Source: Pedobacter chinensis
GTDB taxonomy: Bacteria > Bacteroidota > Bacteroidia > Sphingobacteriales > Sphingobacteriaceae
Assembly (NCBI RefSeq): GCF_003339865.1
Contig: NZ_QPKV01000003.1
Coordinates: forward strand, 124,001 to 188,000
Direction of reading: 5' to 3'
Length of the DNA: 64,000 nt
Under the pieces are notes generated by a model. It saw nothing but the letters and a program-made list of their open reading frames with translations. It had not been told where the DNA came from and made no database searches. A program made the translations under genes and the position numbers. Shown here piece by piece: positions 51,632 through 59,364 of this stretch. The stretch's first letter is position 1. Every line of letters starts with the position of its first letter.

Positions 51632-52276
51632 ATGAAGGATAATACAACCGCGAAAGAGCAAATGCTAAAGAAGATCAGGAAAGCGCTTTTAGAAAAGCGA
51701 GAGAATCCTTATCCACATTTAGAAGAAAGCCCGCTATATAAAAAAAACACCGAAGAACTGGAAATTTTATTCGCGGAGCAATTAACAGCTATATCCGGAA
51801 ATTTTATTTTTTGCGAAGACGGGATCGATTTCTTCGAAAACATGCTTCAACTTGCTGATAAATTTAAATGGCGGAAAATTTATTGCTGGGAACCAGAACT
51901 TCAGGAGTTTTTGGCGAAATACGAATTTCCATTTTATCAAACGGATAAAGATTTTGAACAAGCTGAAGTAGGCATTACACTTTGTGAGGCACTTATCGCG
52001 CGTAATGGAAGTGTAATGGTTAGCAATCAAAGTCAAGCAGGAAGAAGATTGAGCATTTTCCCTCATCATCACATCGTAATTGCCAGAACAAGCCAACTTG
52101 TTTTGGATTTAAAAGATGCATTCCAATTGCTAAAAAACAAATACGGAAATCAAATTCCATCAATGATCAGCAATATTACCGGGCCAAGCAGAACCGCCGA
52201 TATTGAGAAGACACTGGTATTGGGCGCACATGGCCCTAAAGAGCTTTTTGTTTTTCTGATTGATGATTTTAGTTAA
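51632..52276 (+). CDS. LUD domain protein (LutC/YkgG-like)
   Basis: This 214-residue protein belongs to the LUD family that includes lactate-utilisation proteins LutB and LutC. Blocks LCEALIARNGSVMVS and NITGPSRTADIEKTLVLGAHGPKEL are diagnostic. The frame can be read from 51557, but that extension runs through the ftsH terminator, so the ATG at 51632 (MKDNTTAKEQMLKKIRKALL) is chosen. The start lies only a few bases after the terminator T tract, leaving little leader. Its last ~50 bases are repeated at 53329. No lutA or lutB gene is adjacent, so lactate oxidation is not implied. Confidence 0.85.
   Translation: MKDNTTAKEQMLKKIRKALLEKRENPYPHLEESPLYKKNTEELEILFAEQLTAISGNFIFCEDGIDFFENMLQLADKFKWRKIYCWEPELQEFLAKYEFPFYQTDKDFEQAEVGITLCEALIARNGSVMVSNQSQAGRRLSIFPHHHIVIARTSQLVLDLKDAFQLLKNKYGNQIPSMISNITGPSRTADIEKTLVLGAHGPKELFVFLIDDFS
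52199..52276 (+). repeat. Direct repeat, copy 1 (3' end of the LUD gene)
   Basis: The last 52 bases (52225-52276) match 53329-53380 at 49 of 52 positions, and weaker similarity extends upstream to 52199. The second copy lies 1.1 kb downstream in the same orientation, so the toxin-antitoxin module is bracketed by the two copies. Confidence 0.9.
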
Positions 52277-52309
52277 GGGGAAAGTACGGAATTAGTTTGG
52301 GTGGTTTGC

Positions 52310-52588
52310 TTATTTATCAGCATAATGTCCCCAAAAAGAAAGAACCAGAACAACCACTCTTTCATCTTGTATTCTGTAAACAAGCCTGTGTTTGCTGGTA
52401 ATTCTTCTTGACCAAGTCAAGATTTGGTAATGTTTTAACTTTTCGGGTTTTCCAGTTCCGGAAGTTGGATGCTCTCTTAATTCGTTTAAAAGTTTATCAA
52501 TTTTAATTAAAACTTTTTTATCTGCGTTTTTTTTATGCCTTTTAATATCTAGTTCTGCTTCGGGAGTAAATTCAATTGCATAACTCAT
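52310..52588 (-). CDS. YoeB-type mRNA interferase toxin
   Basis: This 92-residue RelE/YoeB-family toxin cleaves mRNA at the ribosomal A site. Residues aligned with the YoeB active site are all present: Glu49 in GKPEKLKH, Arg68 in SKHRLVYR, and the C-terminal His88-Tyr89 in FWGHYADK. The family block ILTWSRRITSKHRLVYRI is clear. Its start overlaps the antitoxin stop by 4 bases, the usual coupling for such modules. Encoded opposite to both flanking genes. Confidence 0.92.
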   Translation of the reverse strand: MSYAIEFTPEAELDIKRHKKNADKKVLIKIDKLLNELREHPTSGTGKPEKLKHYQILTWSRRITSKHRLVYRIQDERVVVLVLSFWGHYADK

Positions 52589-52809
52589 AAGCCTAAAAAT
52601 TCTTTTTGCTCTTCTTTAGTTAGTTTTTTTGTTTTACCATTTTCAGCTTGCGCTATGGACTTGTCAATTTTAGCATAGTAATCTTTTTCACTCAAGAATG
52701 TATTATTATTGTTCTCTTCGATTTCAAAATGAACCTTCAACTCTCGCAATAATGATTTGAGCAAAGATTTTTGCCTTTCATTTTTAGGGTAAATCGTTAT
52801 ACTTTCCAT
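52585..52809 (-). CDS. Antitoxin partner of the YoeB-type toxin
   Basis: This 74-residue acidic/basic protein lies directly upstream of the toxin gene with a 4-base overlap, the normal place for the antitoxin. It resembles small DUF2683-type antitoxins (MESITIYPKNERQKSLLKSLLREL... AKIDKSIAQAENGK) rather than Phd/YefM. The N-terminal part may bind DNA and the C-terminal AKIDKSIAQAENGKTKKLT segment probably covers the toxin. Autoregulation is expected but not shown; a -7 box is 32 bases upstream. Confidence 0.8.
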   Translation of the reverse strand: MESITIYPKNERQKSLLKSLLRELKVHFEIEENNNNTFLSEKDYYAKIDKSIAQAENGKTKKLTKEEQKEFLGL

Positions 52810-52840
52810 GATTATTAATTTTTAGCATTAAAGACTTAAT

Positions 52841-52848
52841 CAAAATTA
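52841..52848 (-). promoter_or_regulatory. -7 promoter box of the toxin-antitoxin module
   Basis: On the minus strand this reads TAATTTTG, a perfect TAnnTTTG match, 32 bases upstream of the antitoxin start. A possible TTTG upstream is at 52863-52866 but the spacing (14) is too short for a standard -33 element. Confidence 0.45.
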
Positions 52849-53267
52849 CTAAAAATTTATTTCAAACATCTGCTTTATAAAGTGTACCCACTACTTAGCC
52901 GACATTTCTAAACTTTTTACCTTAGTTCCAGTACCATCAGATTGTTTTAGTCATAATGAAAGGAGAGGTCAGAAATCCTAATGCTCTTTATCTATTAAAC
53001 CATAGCTTACAGTAAATTTTGCCTAAAAACATTTATATCTCTTTCTATCTATTCCTCTTTTCTATAAACCGTCCACAAAAGGTCATTAGAAGCTTTACTA
53101 CGGTTTACCCTACCATAAGAAGTTTATCTATATTAAAAGTCTCATCATAAAAGAAATTATTATAACCGAATGAAATATCTTTATTAATTTTATATCTGTA
53201 TCAATGCTGTAAGTATTTACAATAGCTTGTATTAGCTCAGGCAAGAAATATATCCAATTCGCAACCA

Positions 53268-53380
53268 GAACTTTAGCAACAATAAAAATAAAGCCAAACT
53301 GTTGATATCGAAAAACTTTCGGGTATTACGCACATGGCCCTAAGCGGCTTTTTGTTTTTCTGATTGATGATTTTAGTTAA
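53268..53380 (+). pseudogene. Decayed second copy of the LUD gene 3' end
   Basis: In frame pieces this reads SQTVDIEK, then after a one-base shift AHGPKRLFVFLIDDFS and a stop, matching the end of the LUD protein (SRTADIEK... AHGPKELFVFLIDDFS). The last 52 bases match 52225-52276 with three mismatches; upstream the likeness fades by about 53268. No intact start or upstream portion exists, so it is a non-functional fragment. Confidence 0.82.
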
Positions 53381-53451
53381 AAAATTTCCATTTATGATTT
53401 ATTAATCATATTTTTATACTACATACCGATTTAGTATGCGGTATTATAATT

Positions 53452-54531
53452 ATGAGCAAAATAATAAATACTGTAATTATCGGCACAGGAAGCTATATCC
53501 CTGAGAATGTTATTTCTGGTAACGAATTCTTAAATTCTACCTTTTTCGAAAACGGAAATCCGTTAGAAAAAGAGAATGCAGAGATTATCCACAAATTCTC
53601 TGAAATCACTGAAATTGTTGAACGAAGATATGCTTGTCCGCAGCAGTTAAGTAATCACATAGGTGCAAAAGCTGCTGAAAAAGCAATAGAAAATGCTGGA
53701 ATAGATAAGGAAACTTTAGACTATATCATCTTCTGTCATAATTTTGGAGATATTCCATTAGGAAGCAATCGAATAGATGTACTGCCTGCGCTTGCGGCAA
53801 AGGTAAAACAAGAACTTGGGATCTTAAATGCTGATTGCGTGGCTTACGACATCATTTTTGGTTGTCCGGGATGGGTTCAGGGATCTATCCAGGCAGATTA
53901 TTATATTAAAAGTGGCGATGCTAAACGCGTATTAGTCATCGGAGCGGAAACACTGAGCAGAATTATCGATCCACATGATCGTGACAGTATGATTTTTTCT
54001 GATGGTGCAGGAGCTGTAATTTTTGAAGCAAAGGAAGAGCTGGAGCAAAAGAGGGGAATATTAGCACACAAAACAGAAACCCATGCTGTAAATTATGGCA
54101 ACTTATTAACCATGGGAAAGGGCTCTCACCCCGATGAAACCAGTGGAAATTTCTATTTAAAAATGAACGGCCGTAAGCTTTATGAGTTTGCAGTGGTTCA
54201 GGTACCACAGGTAATTAAGAAAGCGATAGATAAGGCGGGATTAAGCGTTGAAGACGTGAATATTGTGTTTGTTCACCAGGCCAACGGGAAAATGGACACC
54301 GCAATTATGAAGCGTTTATTTAAGCTTTATGGCAAAGATGCCGTTCCTGAAAACTTAGTGCCTATGACCATTTCATGGCTGGGAAACAGTTCCGTTGCAA
54401 CTGTACCAACTTTGCTCGATTTAGTTTTGAAAGAACAGGTTAAAGGATATAAAGTTAAAGCAGGTGATGTAGCTGTTTTTGCATCAGTAGGGGCAGGAAT
54501 GCATATTAATGCCTTTGTGTATCGGTTTTAA
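53452..54531 (+). CDS. 3-Oxoacyl-ACP synthase III family protein
   Basis: This 359-residue thiolase-fold condensing enzyme resembles FabH. The catalytic triad is visible: Cys138 in IIFGCPGWVQG, His275 in VFVHQANGKMD and Asn312 in SWLGNSSVATVP. It is longer than E. coli FabH (317), with an extra segment between the N-terminal strand and the first core region (LNSTFFENGNPLEKENAEI). It could start fatty-acid or a specialised acyl chain; housekeeping fabH may be elsewhere. Its stop overlaps the converging TPR gene stop by 4 bases. Confidence 0.9.
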   Translation: MSKIINTVIIGTGSYIPENVISGNEFLNSTFFENGNPLEKENAEIIHKFSEITEIVERRYACPQQLSNHIGAKAAEKAIENAGIDKETLDYIIFCHNFGDIPLGSNRIDVLPALAAKVKQELGILNADCVAYDIIFGCPGWVQGSIQADYYIKSGDAKRVLVIGAETLSRIIDPHDRDSMIFSDGAGAVIFEAKEELEQKRGILAHKTETHAVNYGNLLTMGKGSHPDETSGNFYLKMNGRKLYEFAVVQVPQVIKKAIDKAGLSVEDVNIVFVHQANGKMDTAIMKRLFKLYGKDAVPENLVPMTISWLGNSSVATVPTLLDLVLKEQVKGYKVKAGDVAVFASVGAGMHINAFVYRF

Positions 54532-56015
54532 TTAAGCCTCCTCAAACCCGCTTTCGCCTGATTTTCGATACTGCTTTCATATTCGTGATTTTTCATCGCT
54601 ATTGCCATATTAAAGGCCTCTTTTGCTTTTGTGGCATTCTTGCGCCTTTCATACACTTTGCCCATTTGTAAAGCTGCGTTTGCAGCAAAATAATACTTCA
54701 GGTTTTTCCCTTGATTTATGGTGGTTTGATAAGCAGCCAAAGCCTGATCATCTTTCCCTAAATCATCATAAATTCTGCCCAGGCGATAATTAAATTCGGT
54801 TTTATCCTTATCAGTTGAAAAATCTGTTGTTTTCTGATCATCCAATGCCTGTAAAGCTTTTGTTAAATAGCCCCCATCATACAACAACCTTGCCTTTAAT
54901 AAATCGACCAGAGGAACTGGTCCGGCAGCTTCATTTTTTGCTTGTTTATCTTTCTCGTTGTAAGTGTAGCCATTATTTATTGCTTTAGCAGCATAAGCGG
55001 TGTAGCCGGCTTTATCTCCTTTTAAAAGTAATATCCAGCCCAAATGCAAATTGGCATCTTTTATATAATTTACCCCCTTGTTAGTTTGTAAAAACCGATT
55101 AAAATAACTTGCCGCATTCAAATCCAGCTTGTTTAAATGAGCGATGCCCTCTAAATAATCCAGATAAGGAAAGGGTTGGTATGTACCTCCTTCAGGTTTT
55201 TTAGCCAAAATTGAAATTGCTTCATCATTATGGGCATTTTTGATACACACGTAACTCTGTAAATAACTTTTTAACAAGCTCGTATCGGCAATTCGCTCGG
55301 TGTATTTCATCGTTTTAGCGTAGGCTGACGCGCTATGGGCAACATCGGTAAGCACATAAGCATAATAAAAAACCACTTCTTCATAAAAAGGTTCGTATGA
55401 GGATTTTGGAAGATTTTCTGCGAGTTTCTCAAACATATTTAAGCCATTTTGCAAATTGCCTTTTATGCCAAAAGCTGATAAGGTACTCTTTAACGTACCA
55501 TCAGGAAGATTGCCTAAAACAGCATTAATCAATCCCAGTCCTTTCATATTAAGGTGAAAGTTTGGAAATTTTTTAGCGTTATCCTGTAAAAGCCCGTTGG
55601 CTTTTTTAATCTCCATGGCTGCATTGAAATATTCTCCAAAACGGCCCCGAATCAATGCCCATTGTAAATTAATTTCAGCCTGAGCGTAAAGATAATAGGG
55701 AGAATTTCTATCGTTATCATCACTTATCTGATCTAACCGGGCTGATTTATTCGCTTTCAATTTGTCAAAATCAGCTTTGCTTTCAGAAGTTAAAATGGTA
55801 AAATAGTCTACATAATTTTCTAATAAGGGTATAATGGAATTATTAGGTCTTTGCTTTTTTTCTGTTGCAATATAAGCCCTTGCATTGCCTAGTTTTAACT
55901 CAAAAATACTCCGGTATGCATTTAAGCAATTGGCGTTAAAATCAAAGTTAGCAAATAAGGAAAGTGGAAATATAAAGAATATAGAAAGTATAAAAAAACG
56001 CAGACATTTAATCAT
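54528..56015 (-). CDS. Secreted tetratricopeptide-repeat protein
   Basis: This 495-residue protein has a signal peptide (about 1-22, ending SLFA) and is almost all helical, with TPR-like units especially in the last third (FNYRLGRIYDDLGKDDQALAAYQTTINQGK, AALQMGKVYERRKNATKAKEAFNMAIAM). It probably acts as a periplasmic or outer-membrane-associated scaffold. No partner is evident. It converges on the KAS III gene with a 4-base overlap and no terminator. Confidence 0.82.
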   Translation of the reverse strand: MIKCLRFFILSIFFIFPLSLFANFDFNANCLNAYRSIFELKLGNARAYIATEKKQRPNNSIIPLLENYVDYFTILTSESKADFDKLKANKSARLDQISDDNDRNSPYYLYAQAEINLQWALIRGRFGEYFNAAMEIKKANGLLQDNAKKFPNFHLNMKGLGLINAVLGNLPDGTLKSTLSAFGIKGNLQNGLNMFEKLAENLPKSSYEPFYEEVVFYYAYVLTDVAHSASAYAKTMKYTERIADTSLLKSYLQSYVCIKNAHNDEAISILAKKPEGGTYQPFPYLDYLEGIAHLNKLDLNAASYFNRFLQTNKGVNYIKDANLHLGWILLLKGDKAGYTAYAAKAINNGYTYNEKDKQAKNEAAGPVPLVDLLKARLLYDGGYLTKALQALDDQKTTDFSTDKDKTEFNYRLGRIYDDLGKDDQALAAYQTTINQGKNLKYYFAANAALQMGKVYERRKNATKAKEAFNMAIAMKNHEYESSIENQAKAGLRRLN

Positions 56016-56130
56016 CAGGAATGGCTTTACTATTTTTGGCGCTGTTGGTTATTACAACAGAATTCACATTATAACAAATATCTACATTTAACGCAGAATT
56101 CTTATTCTTGTTTTGTGTATAAACAAAAAA

Positions 56131-56152
56131 CGTCCCAATAAAAATCGGGACG
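56131..56152 (-). terminator. Terminator of the Nif3-zinc ribbon unit
   Basis: CGTCCC (56131-56136) pairs with GGGACG (56147-56152). On the minus strand the stem is followed by TTTTTTG, 24 bases after the zinc-ribbon gene stop. The stem is short but GC-rich. Confidence 0.78.
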
Positions 56153-56175
56153 CTCCTATGATTTATTAAATGCTA

Positions 56176-56919
56176 TTAAGCTTCTGCTACTTCATGAGTT
56201 AAAGCTTCATCAACTAAAATACGGCCACAATGCTCGCAAACAATGATTTTTTTACGCTGACGAATATCTAACTGGCGTTGAGGCGGAATCTGATTGAAAC
56301 ATCCTGAGCATGAATCGCGATCAATAGTTACTACAGCTAAGCCGTTTACCGCATTTTTGCGTAAACGTTTGTAGGCCACTAATAAGCGCTCTTCAATTTG
56401 AGGTTCTGCTTTATCGGCTTTCTTTTGTAAATCCTGCTCTTCTTTTTCAGTTTCAGCAGTAATTACATCAAGTTCGCTTTTCTTAACTTCTAAATCTTTC
56501 TTTCTGCCTTCCAAATCAGCTAAAGCTGCTTCGTAAATTTCAGTTTTAGAAGTGATCTCGAAACCATGCTCTTTGATTTTTTTCTCAGAAACCTGGATAT
56601 CTAAACCTTGAATCTCAATTTCTTTAGTTAAAGCATCGTATTCACGGTTGTTTTTAACTTCTTTTAATTGAGTGTCATATCTTTTGATAGCCGCTTGTGC
56701 GTCTTTAATTGTATTTTTACGGGTTACGATGGCATCCTCTAAATCATCAAGTTCGCCTTTGATTTTTGAAATTCTGGTTTCTAATCCTAAAACATCATCC
56801 TCTAAGTCGGCAACTTCCATTGGTAATTCGCCTCTTACCTGGCGGATTTTATCAATTTTTGTGTGGATATTTTGTAATTCGTATAAAGCTTTTAGCTTTT
56901 GTTCTACGGTTTGTTCCAT
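56176..56919 (-). CDS. C4 zinc-ribbon coiled-coil protein (CT398-like)
   Basis: The 247 residues form a long helical hairpin or coiled coil (about 1-180, rich in Glu/Lys/Leu heptads) and a C-terminal C4 zinc ribbon with CSGC and CEHC pairs (about 200-235, block CSGCFNQIPPQRQ ... VCEHCGRIL). This is the CT398/DUF164 family, suspected to connect to transcription or secretion factors; no fixed role is known. It begins at the same base where the upstream Nif3 gene ends, so they are coupled. Confidence 0.9.
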   Translation of the reverse strand: MEQTVEQKLKALYELQNIHTKIDKIRQVRGELPMEVADLEDDVLGLETRISKIKGELDDLEDAIVTRKNTIKDAQAAIKRYDTQLKEVKNNREYDALTKEIEIQGLDIQVSEKKIKEHGFEITSKTEIYEAALADLEGRKKDLEVKKSELDVITAETEKEEQDLQKKADKAEPQIEERLLVAYKRLRKNAVNGLAVVTIDRDSCSGCFNQIPPQRQLDIRQRKKIIVCEHCGRILVDEALTHEVAEA

Positions 56920-58016
56920 TAAAACAAGTAATTTATGGGGTTTGTATTTTGCTCCGTTAAACGGATTGCAAAGTTAGTAAATTTTTTTTGAATAATTTCA
57001 ACCAATAAATTTGAGGTAAATTGTTCAGTTTCAAAGTGTCCGATGTCGGCAATGATGATTTTTTCTTCCGCATCAAAAAACTCATGATATTTAAAATCTG
57101 CCGTGATAAAAGCATCAGCTCCGGCGGCAATGGCATCCTTTAAAAGAAAACTCCCAGAGCCTCCGCAAACGGCTACTTTTTTTATTCTTTTATTAATCAC
57201 TTCTGTATGCCTTACCACTTTAGCCTGCATCCTATCTTTTATTAAATGCAGGAAATCGTAGCCATCCATATCGTATTCCAGCCAGCCAACCATTCCTGAA
57301 CCTACCAATTGGTGTTTATTTTCCAATTTATAAATATCATAGGCCACCTCTTCATAAGGATGATTCTCGAATAATGCGACCAGAATTTTTCTTTCGGCCT
57401 GTGTAGGATAAACCATTTCAATCCGTACTTCCGGTTCTCTGTGGCGAATACCTTTTTCGCCTACAAAAGGATCGGCATCTTCATTTCCTTTAAAAGTTCC
57501 AATACCATCAGCGTTGAAACTGCATTCGCTATAATTCCCAATATTGCCAGCTCCTGCGTAAAACAAAGCTGAACGTAATTGCTCTGCCTGTGCCTGAGGG
57601 CAATAAGTAACCAATTTTTTTAACAATCCTGTTTTCGGTAACAGTACTTTTGTTCCTGTTAAGCCAAGGCGTTCGCAAATCCTGGCATTTACGCCGGTAT
57701 GAATGCTATCTAAATTGGTATGAATGGCGTACAGGGCAATATTGTTTTTTATGGCTTTAAGCACTACACGCTCCACATAATTTTTACCATTCAGTTTTTT
57801 TAGCCCTTTAAAAACAATTGGGTGATGGGTAATGATGAGATTGCAGCCTGTTGAAATTGCCTCGTCAACAATTTTTTCTACGCAATCTAAAGCCACCAAA
57901 GCGGCTCTGATTTCCATATTCGGATCGCCAACAATTAAACCTGAATTATCATAATCTTCCTGGTAATTGAGCGGGGCAATGCTTTCTAAATAGTTGGTTA
58001 TTTCAGCTAATTTCAT
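56919..58016 (-). CDS. Nif3-like dinuclear metal centre protein
   Basis: This 365-residue protein belongs to the Nif3/YbgI family (GTP cyclohydrolase I type 2 homologue). The metal-binding blocks LIITHHPIVFKGLK, YAIHTNLDSIHTGVN and DIGHFETEQF are present, and a PII-like insertion occupies the middle (about 135-230), as in longer family members. Hexameric cytoplasmic protein of uncertain role. It overlaps the zinc-ribbon gene by one base; this pairing is common in Bacteroidota. Confidence 0.93.
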   Translation of the reverse strand: MKLAEITNYLESIAPLNYQEDYDNSGLIVGDPNMEIRAALVALDCVEKIVDEAISTGCNLIITHHPIVFKGLKKLNGKNYVERVVLKAIKNNIALYAIHTNLDSIHTGVNARICERLGLTGTKVLLPKTGLLKKLVTYCPQAQAEQLRSALFYAGAGNIGNYSECSFNADGIGTFKGNEDADPFVGEKGIRHREPEVRIEMVYPTQAERKILVALFENHPYEEVAYDIYKLENKHQLVGSGMVGWLEYDMDGYDFLHLIKDRMQAKVVRHTEVINKRIKKVAVCGGSGSFLLKDAIAAGADAFITADFKYHEFFDAEEKIIIADIGHFETEQFTSNLLVEIIQKKFTNFAIRLTEQNTNPINYLF

Positions 58017-58071
58017 TTTATAAAGATATATAATTTGCGGTTTTGGTTTAAAAGGAAAGTAATATTAAAAC

Positions 58072-58242
58072 CACCCCGAACCCCTCCTTGAAAATAAGGA
58101 GGGAAGTTGGACACTGAAAAATTGTTGATTGGAATTAAATTTAAAGCTCTTTGGTTATAAGCATTAGCACTAATTTTAACAACCAAATAAACCTCCTCAC
58201 TCGCTAATCCCCTCCTTTTTTAGGAGGGGTAGGGGTGGTAAA
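58072..58242. repeat. Nested inverted-repeat element, CCACCCC...CCCCTCCT ends
   Basis: The left end reads CCACCCCGAACCCCTCCTTG and contains its own CCTCCTT/AAGGAGG hairpin. The right end (about 58207-58242) holds CCCCTCCTTTTTTAGGAGGGG followed by TAGGGGTGG, thus also a hairpin, and the two ends are inverted relative to each other. The interior is AT-rich and non-coding. The shape is that of a miniature or REP-like mobile repeat. Confidence 0.6.
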
Positions 58243-58287
58243 ACTCAACCAGGCACCACAATTATTGAACCTTAAACCCGATAGAAA

Positions 58288-58375
58288 TGAAAAGCCCGCA
58301 AACCCGATTTAAGCATGTTATATATGATTTTATAGATATGCTTGCTTGTTTGCACTGGTTTCATCGGGTGCGGAC
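58288..58375. repeat. Inverted repeat, GCCCGCAAACCCGAT arms
   Basis: AAGCCCGCAAACCCGAT (from about 58291) is inverted with mismatches against ATCGGGTGCGGACTT (about 58361-58375). A small AAGCAT/ATGCTT hairpin sits inside. It is adjacent to the 58072-58242 element. Confidence 0.5.
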
Positions 58376-58503
58376 TTGTAATGTATAGCGGGGCGAACAT
58401 TAAGAAAAGCTTCTGTCTTTGCTTTTCAAAAATTTAATATTAAAACTTAAGAAGTCTTCTCTTGCTTGTGGCGTTTAAACTTCGTAAGCTACTTTAATTC
58501 TTA

Positions 58504-58872
58504 TTAAAATCCGCCACCCATTCTTACCATTTGTAAGCTTTCGAAAACCATCTTCTGGTTGTATTCAAAAGCAAGGCTTTTGTGATTAATCACGTCTACA
58601 ATTGTACCGATCATACACAAGCCACCAGTGAAAAAGTACAAAATACCCATTCCAATTTGTCCGATTACGAATCTGTGGATGCCTGCGAAACCTAAAAATC
58701 CTATTAAGGCCAGCAATAAAATTTCTGATGGTTGTTTTCTTCTGCTACCGTAAATCATTAAGAAATTACGTAATTGTTGCTCATTTAAGCCTGTGGTTGC
58801 TTGTTGTAAATAGGCGTATTCTTCTGGCGTTATACCTGGTAACGACATTAAAGGCGATTGAAATATATCCAT
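58504..58872 (-). CDS. TM2 domain membrane protein
   Basis: This 122-residue protein has a cytoplasmic N-terminal helical part (SLPGITPEEYAYLQQATTGL) and a C-terminal TM2 domain with two membrane helices joined by a short turn, including GFLGFAGIHRFVIGQIGMG and TGGLCMIGTIVDVI. Function of TM2 proteins is unknown. It follows the DUF2752 gene by 5 bases on the same strand, a pairing seen repeatedly in Bacteroidota. Confidence 0.92.
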   Translation of the reverse strand: MDIFQSPLMSLPGITPEEYAYLQQATTGLNEQQLRNFLMIYGSRRKQPSEILLLALIGFLGFAGIHRFVIGQIGMGILYFFTGGLCMIGTIVDVINHKSLAFEYNQKMVFESLQMVRMGGGF

Positions 58873-58877
58873 GGTTT

Positions 58878-59180
58878 CTATGTATTTGTTGTTAAAATTT
58901 TAAATGTTTTATTATTTTTTATCAATGTATAAATTCTGTAAAGTATAATTAAAAGAGCCGGAAACCCGAACCAGTGTTCGGAAAAACTTTCGGTAAATTC
59001 GCCATGAAATATATGGCTGATTGACCTGCCAATCCCACATCCCGGACACCAGCCTTCGTAGCCTAAATTTGCCAACGGGCAAAGTGTGAAGTGATGTTCG
59101 TGACCATTTGCTGTTGCCAGCAACACTAAACCAATCACCCAGAATGCAAGCTCTATCGGAAAGTTTTTAATGTTCTTCAT
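58878..59180 (-). CDS. DUF2752 membrane protein
   Basis: This 100-residue protein has two or three hydrophobic segments and the DUF2752 signature CPLANLGYEGWCPGCGIGRS, in which CPGCG-type cysteines precede a conserved GxGxxRS. Function is unknown. It is the first gene of a two-gene unit with the TM2 protein; the region upstream is shared with the divergent mfd promoter. Confidence 0.92.
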   Translation of the reverse strand: MKNIKNFPIELAFWVIGLVLLATANGHEHHFTLCPLANLGYEGWCPGCGIGRSISHIFHGEFTESFSEHWFGFPALLIILYRIYTLIKNNKTFKILTTNT

Positions 59181-59352
59181 CTTTCAATTTTATACATTTT
59201 AGAGGAAATGAGAAAAGCTTTGTTACAGGAATATATGTTTATTCGACAAACGGTAAATATAAAACGACGAATTAGGATTTGCACACTAAGAAACTATGCA
59301 CAAACTTAAAAAACCTTTAACAAAATTGCGGGTTAATATTAAAGAATAAGCT

Positions 59353-59360
59353 TATTTTTG
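59353..59360 (+). promoter_or_regulatory. -7 promoter box upstream of mfd
   Basis: TATTTTTG fits TAnnTTTG and ends 4 bases before the apparent TTG start of mfd, so a transcript from it would be nearly leaderless. The -33 region was not identified. Confidence 0.35.
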
Positions 59361-59364
59361 TGCC

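Larger units (their letters stand above)
52810..53451. other. Gene-poor spacer beside the toxin-antitoxin module
   Basis: These 642 very AT-rich bases hold the antitoxin promoter, then about 400 bases with no frame over 60 codons and no recognisable gene, then the decayed LUD 3' end (53268-53380), then ~70 bases before the KAS III gene. The stretch looks like decayed coding or island sequence. Confidence 0.6.
58017..58503. other. Intergenic region with composite inverted repeats
   Basis: These 487 bases contain two repeat structures (58072-58242 and 58288-58375) and no convincing gene. It lies between the Nif3 gene start and the TM2 gene stop, both on the minus strand, so it should include the promoter of the Nif3-zinc ribbon unit near 58017-58070. 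Confidence 0.6.

Noticed and set aside
51632..52276. Lactate utilisation operon (lutABC)
   Set aside because: Only a LutC-like LUD gene is present; no lutA or lutB lies beside it, so the pathway is not supported here.
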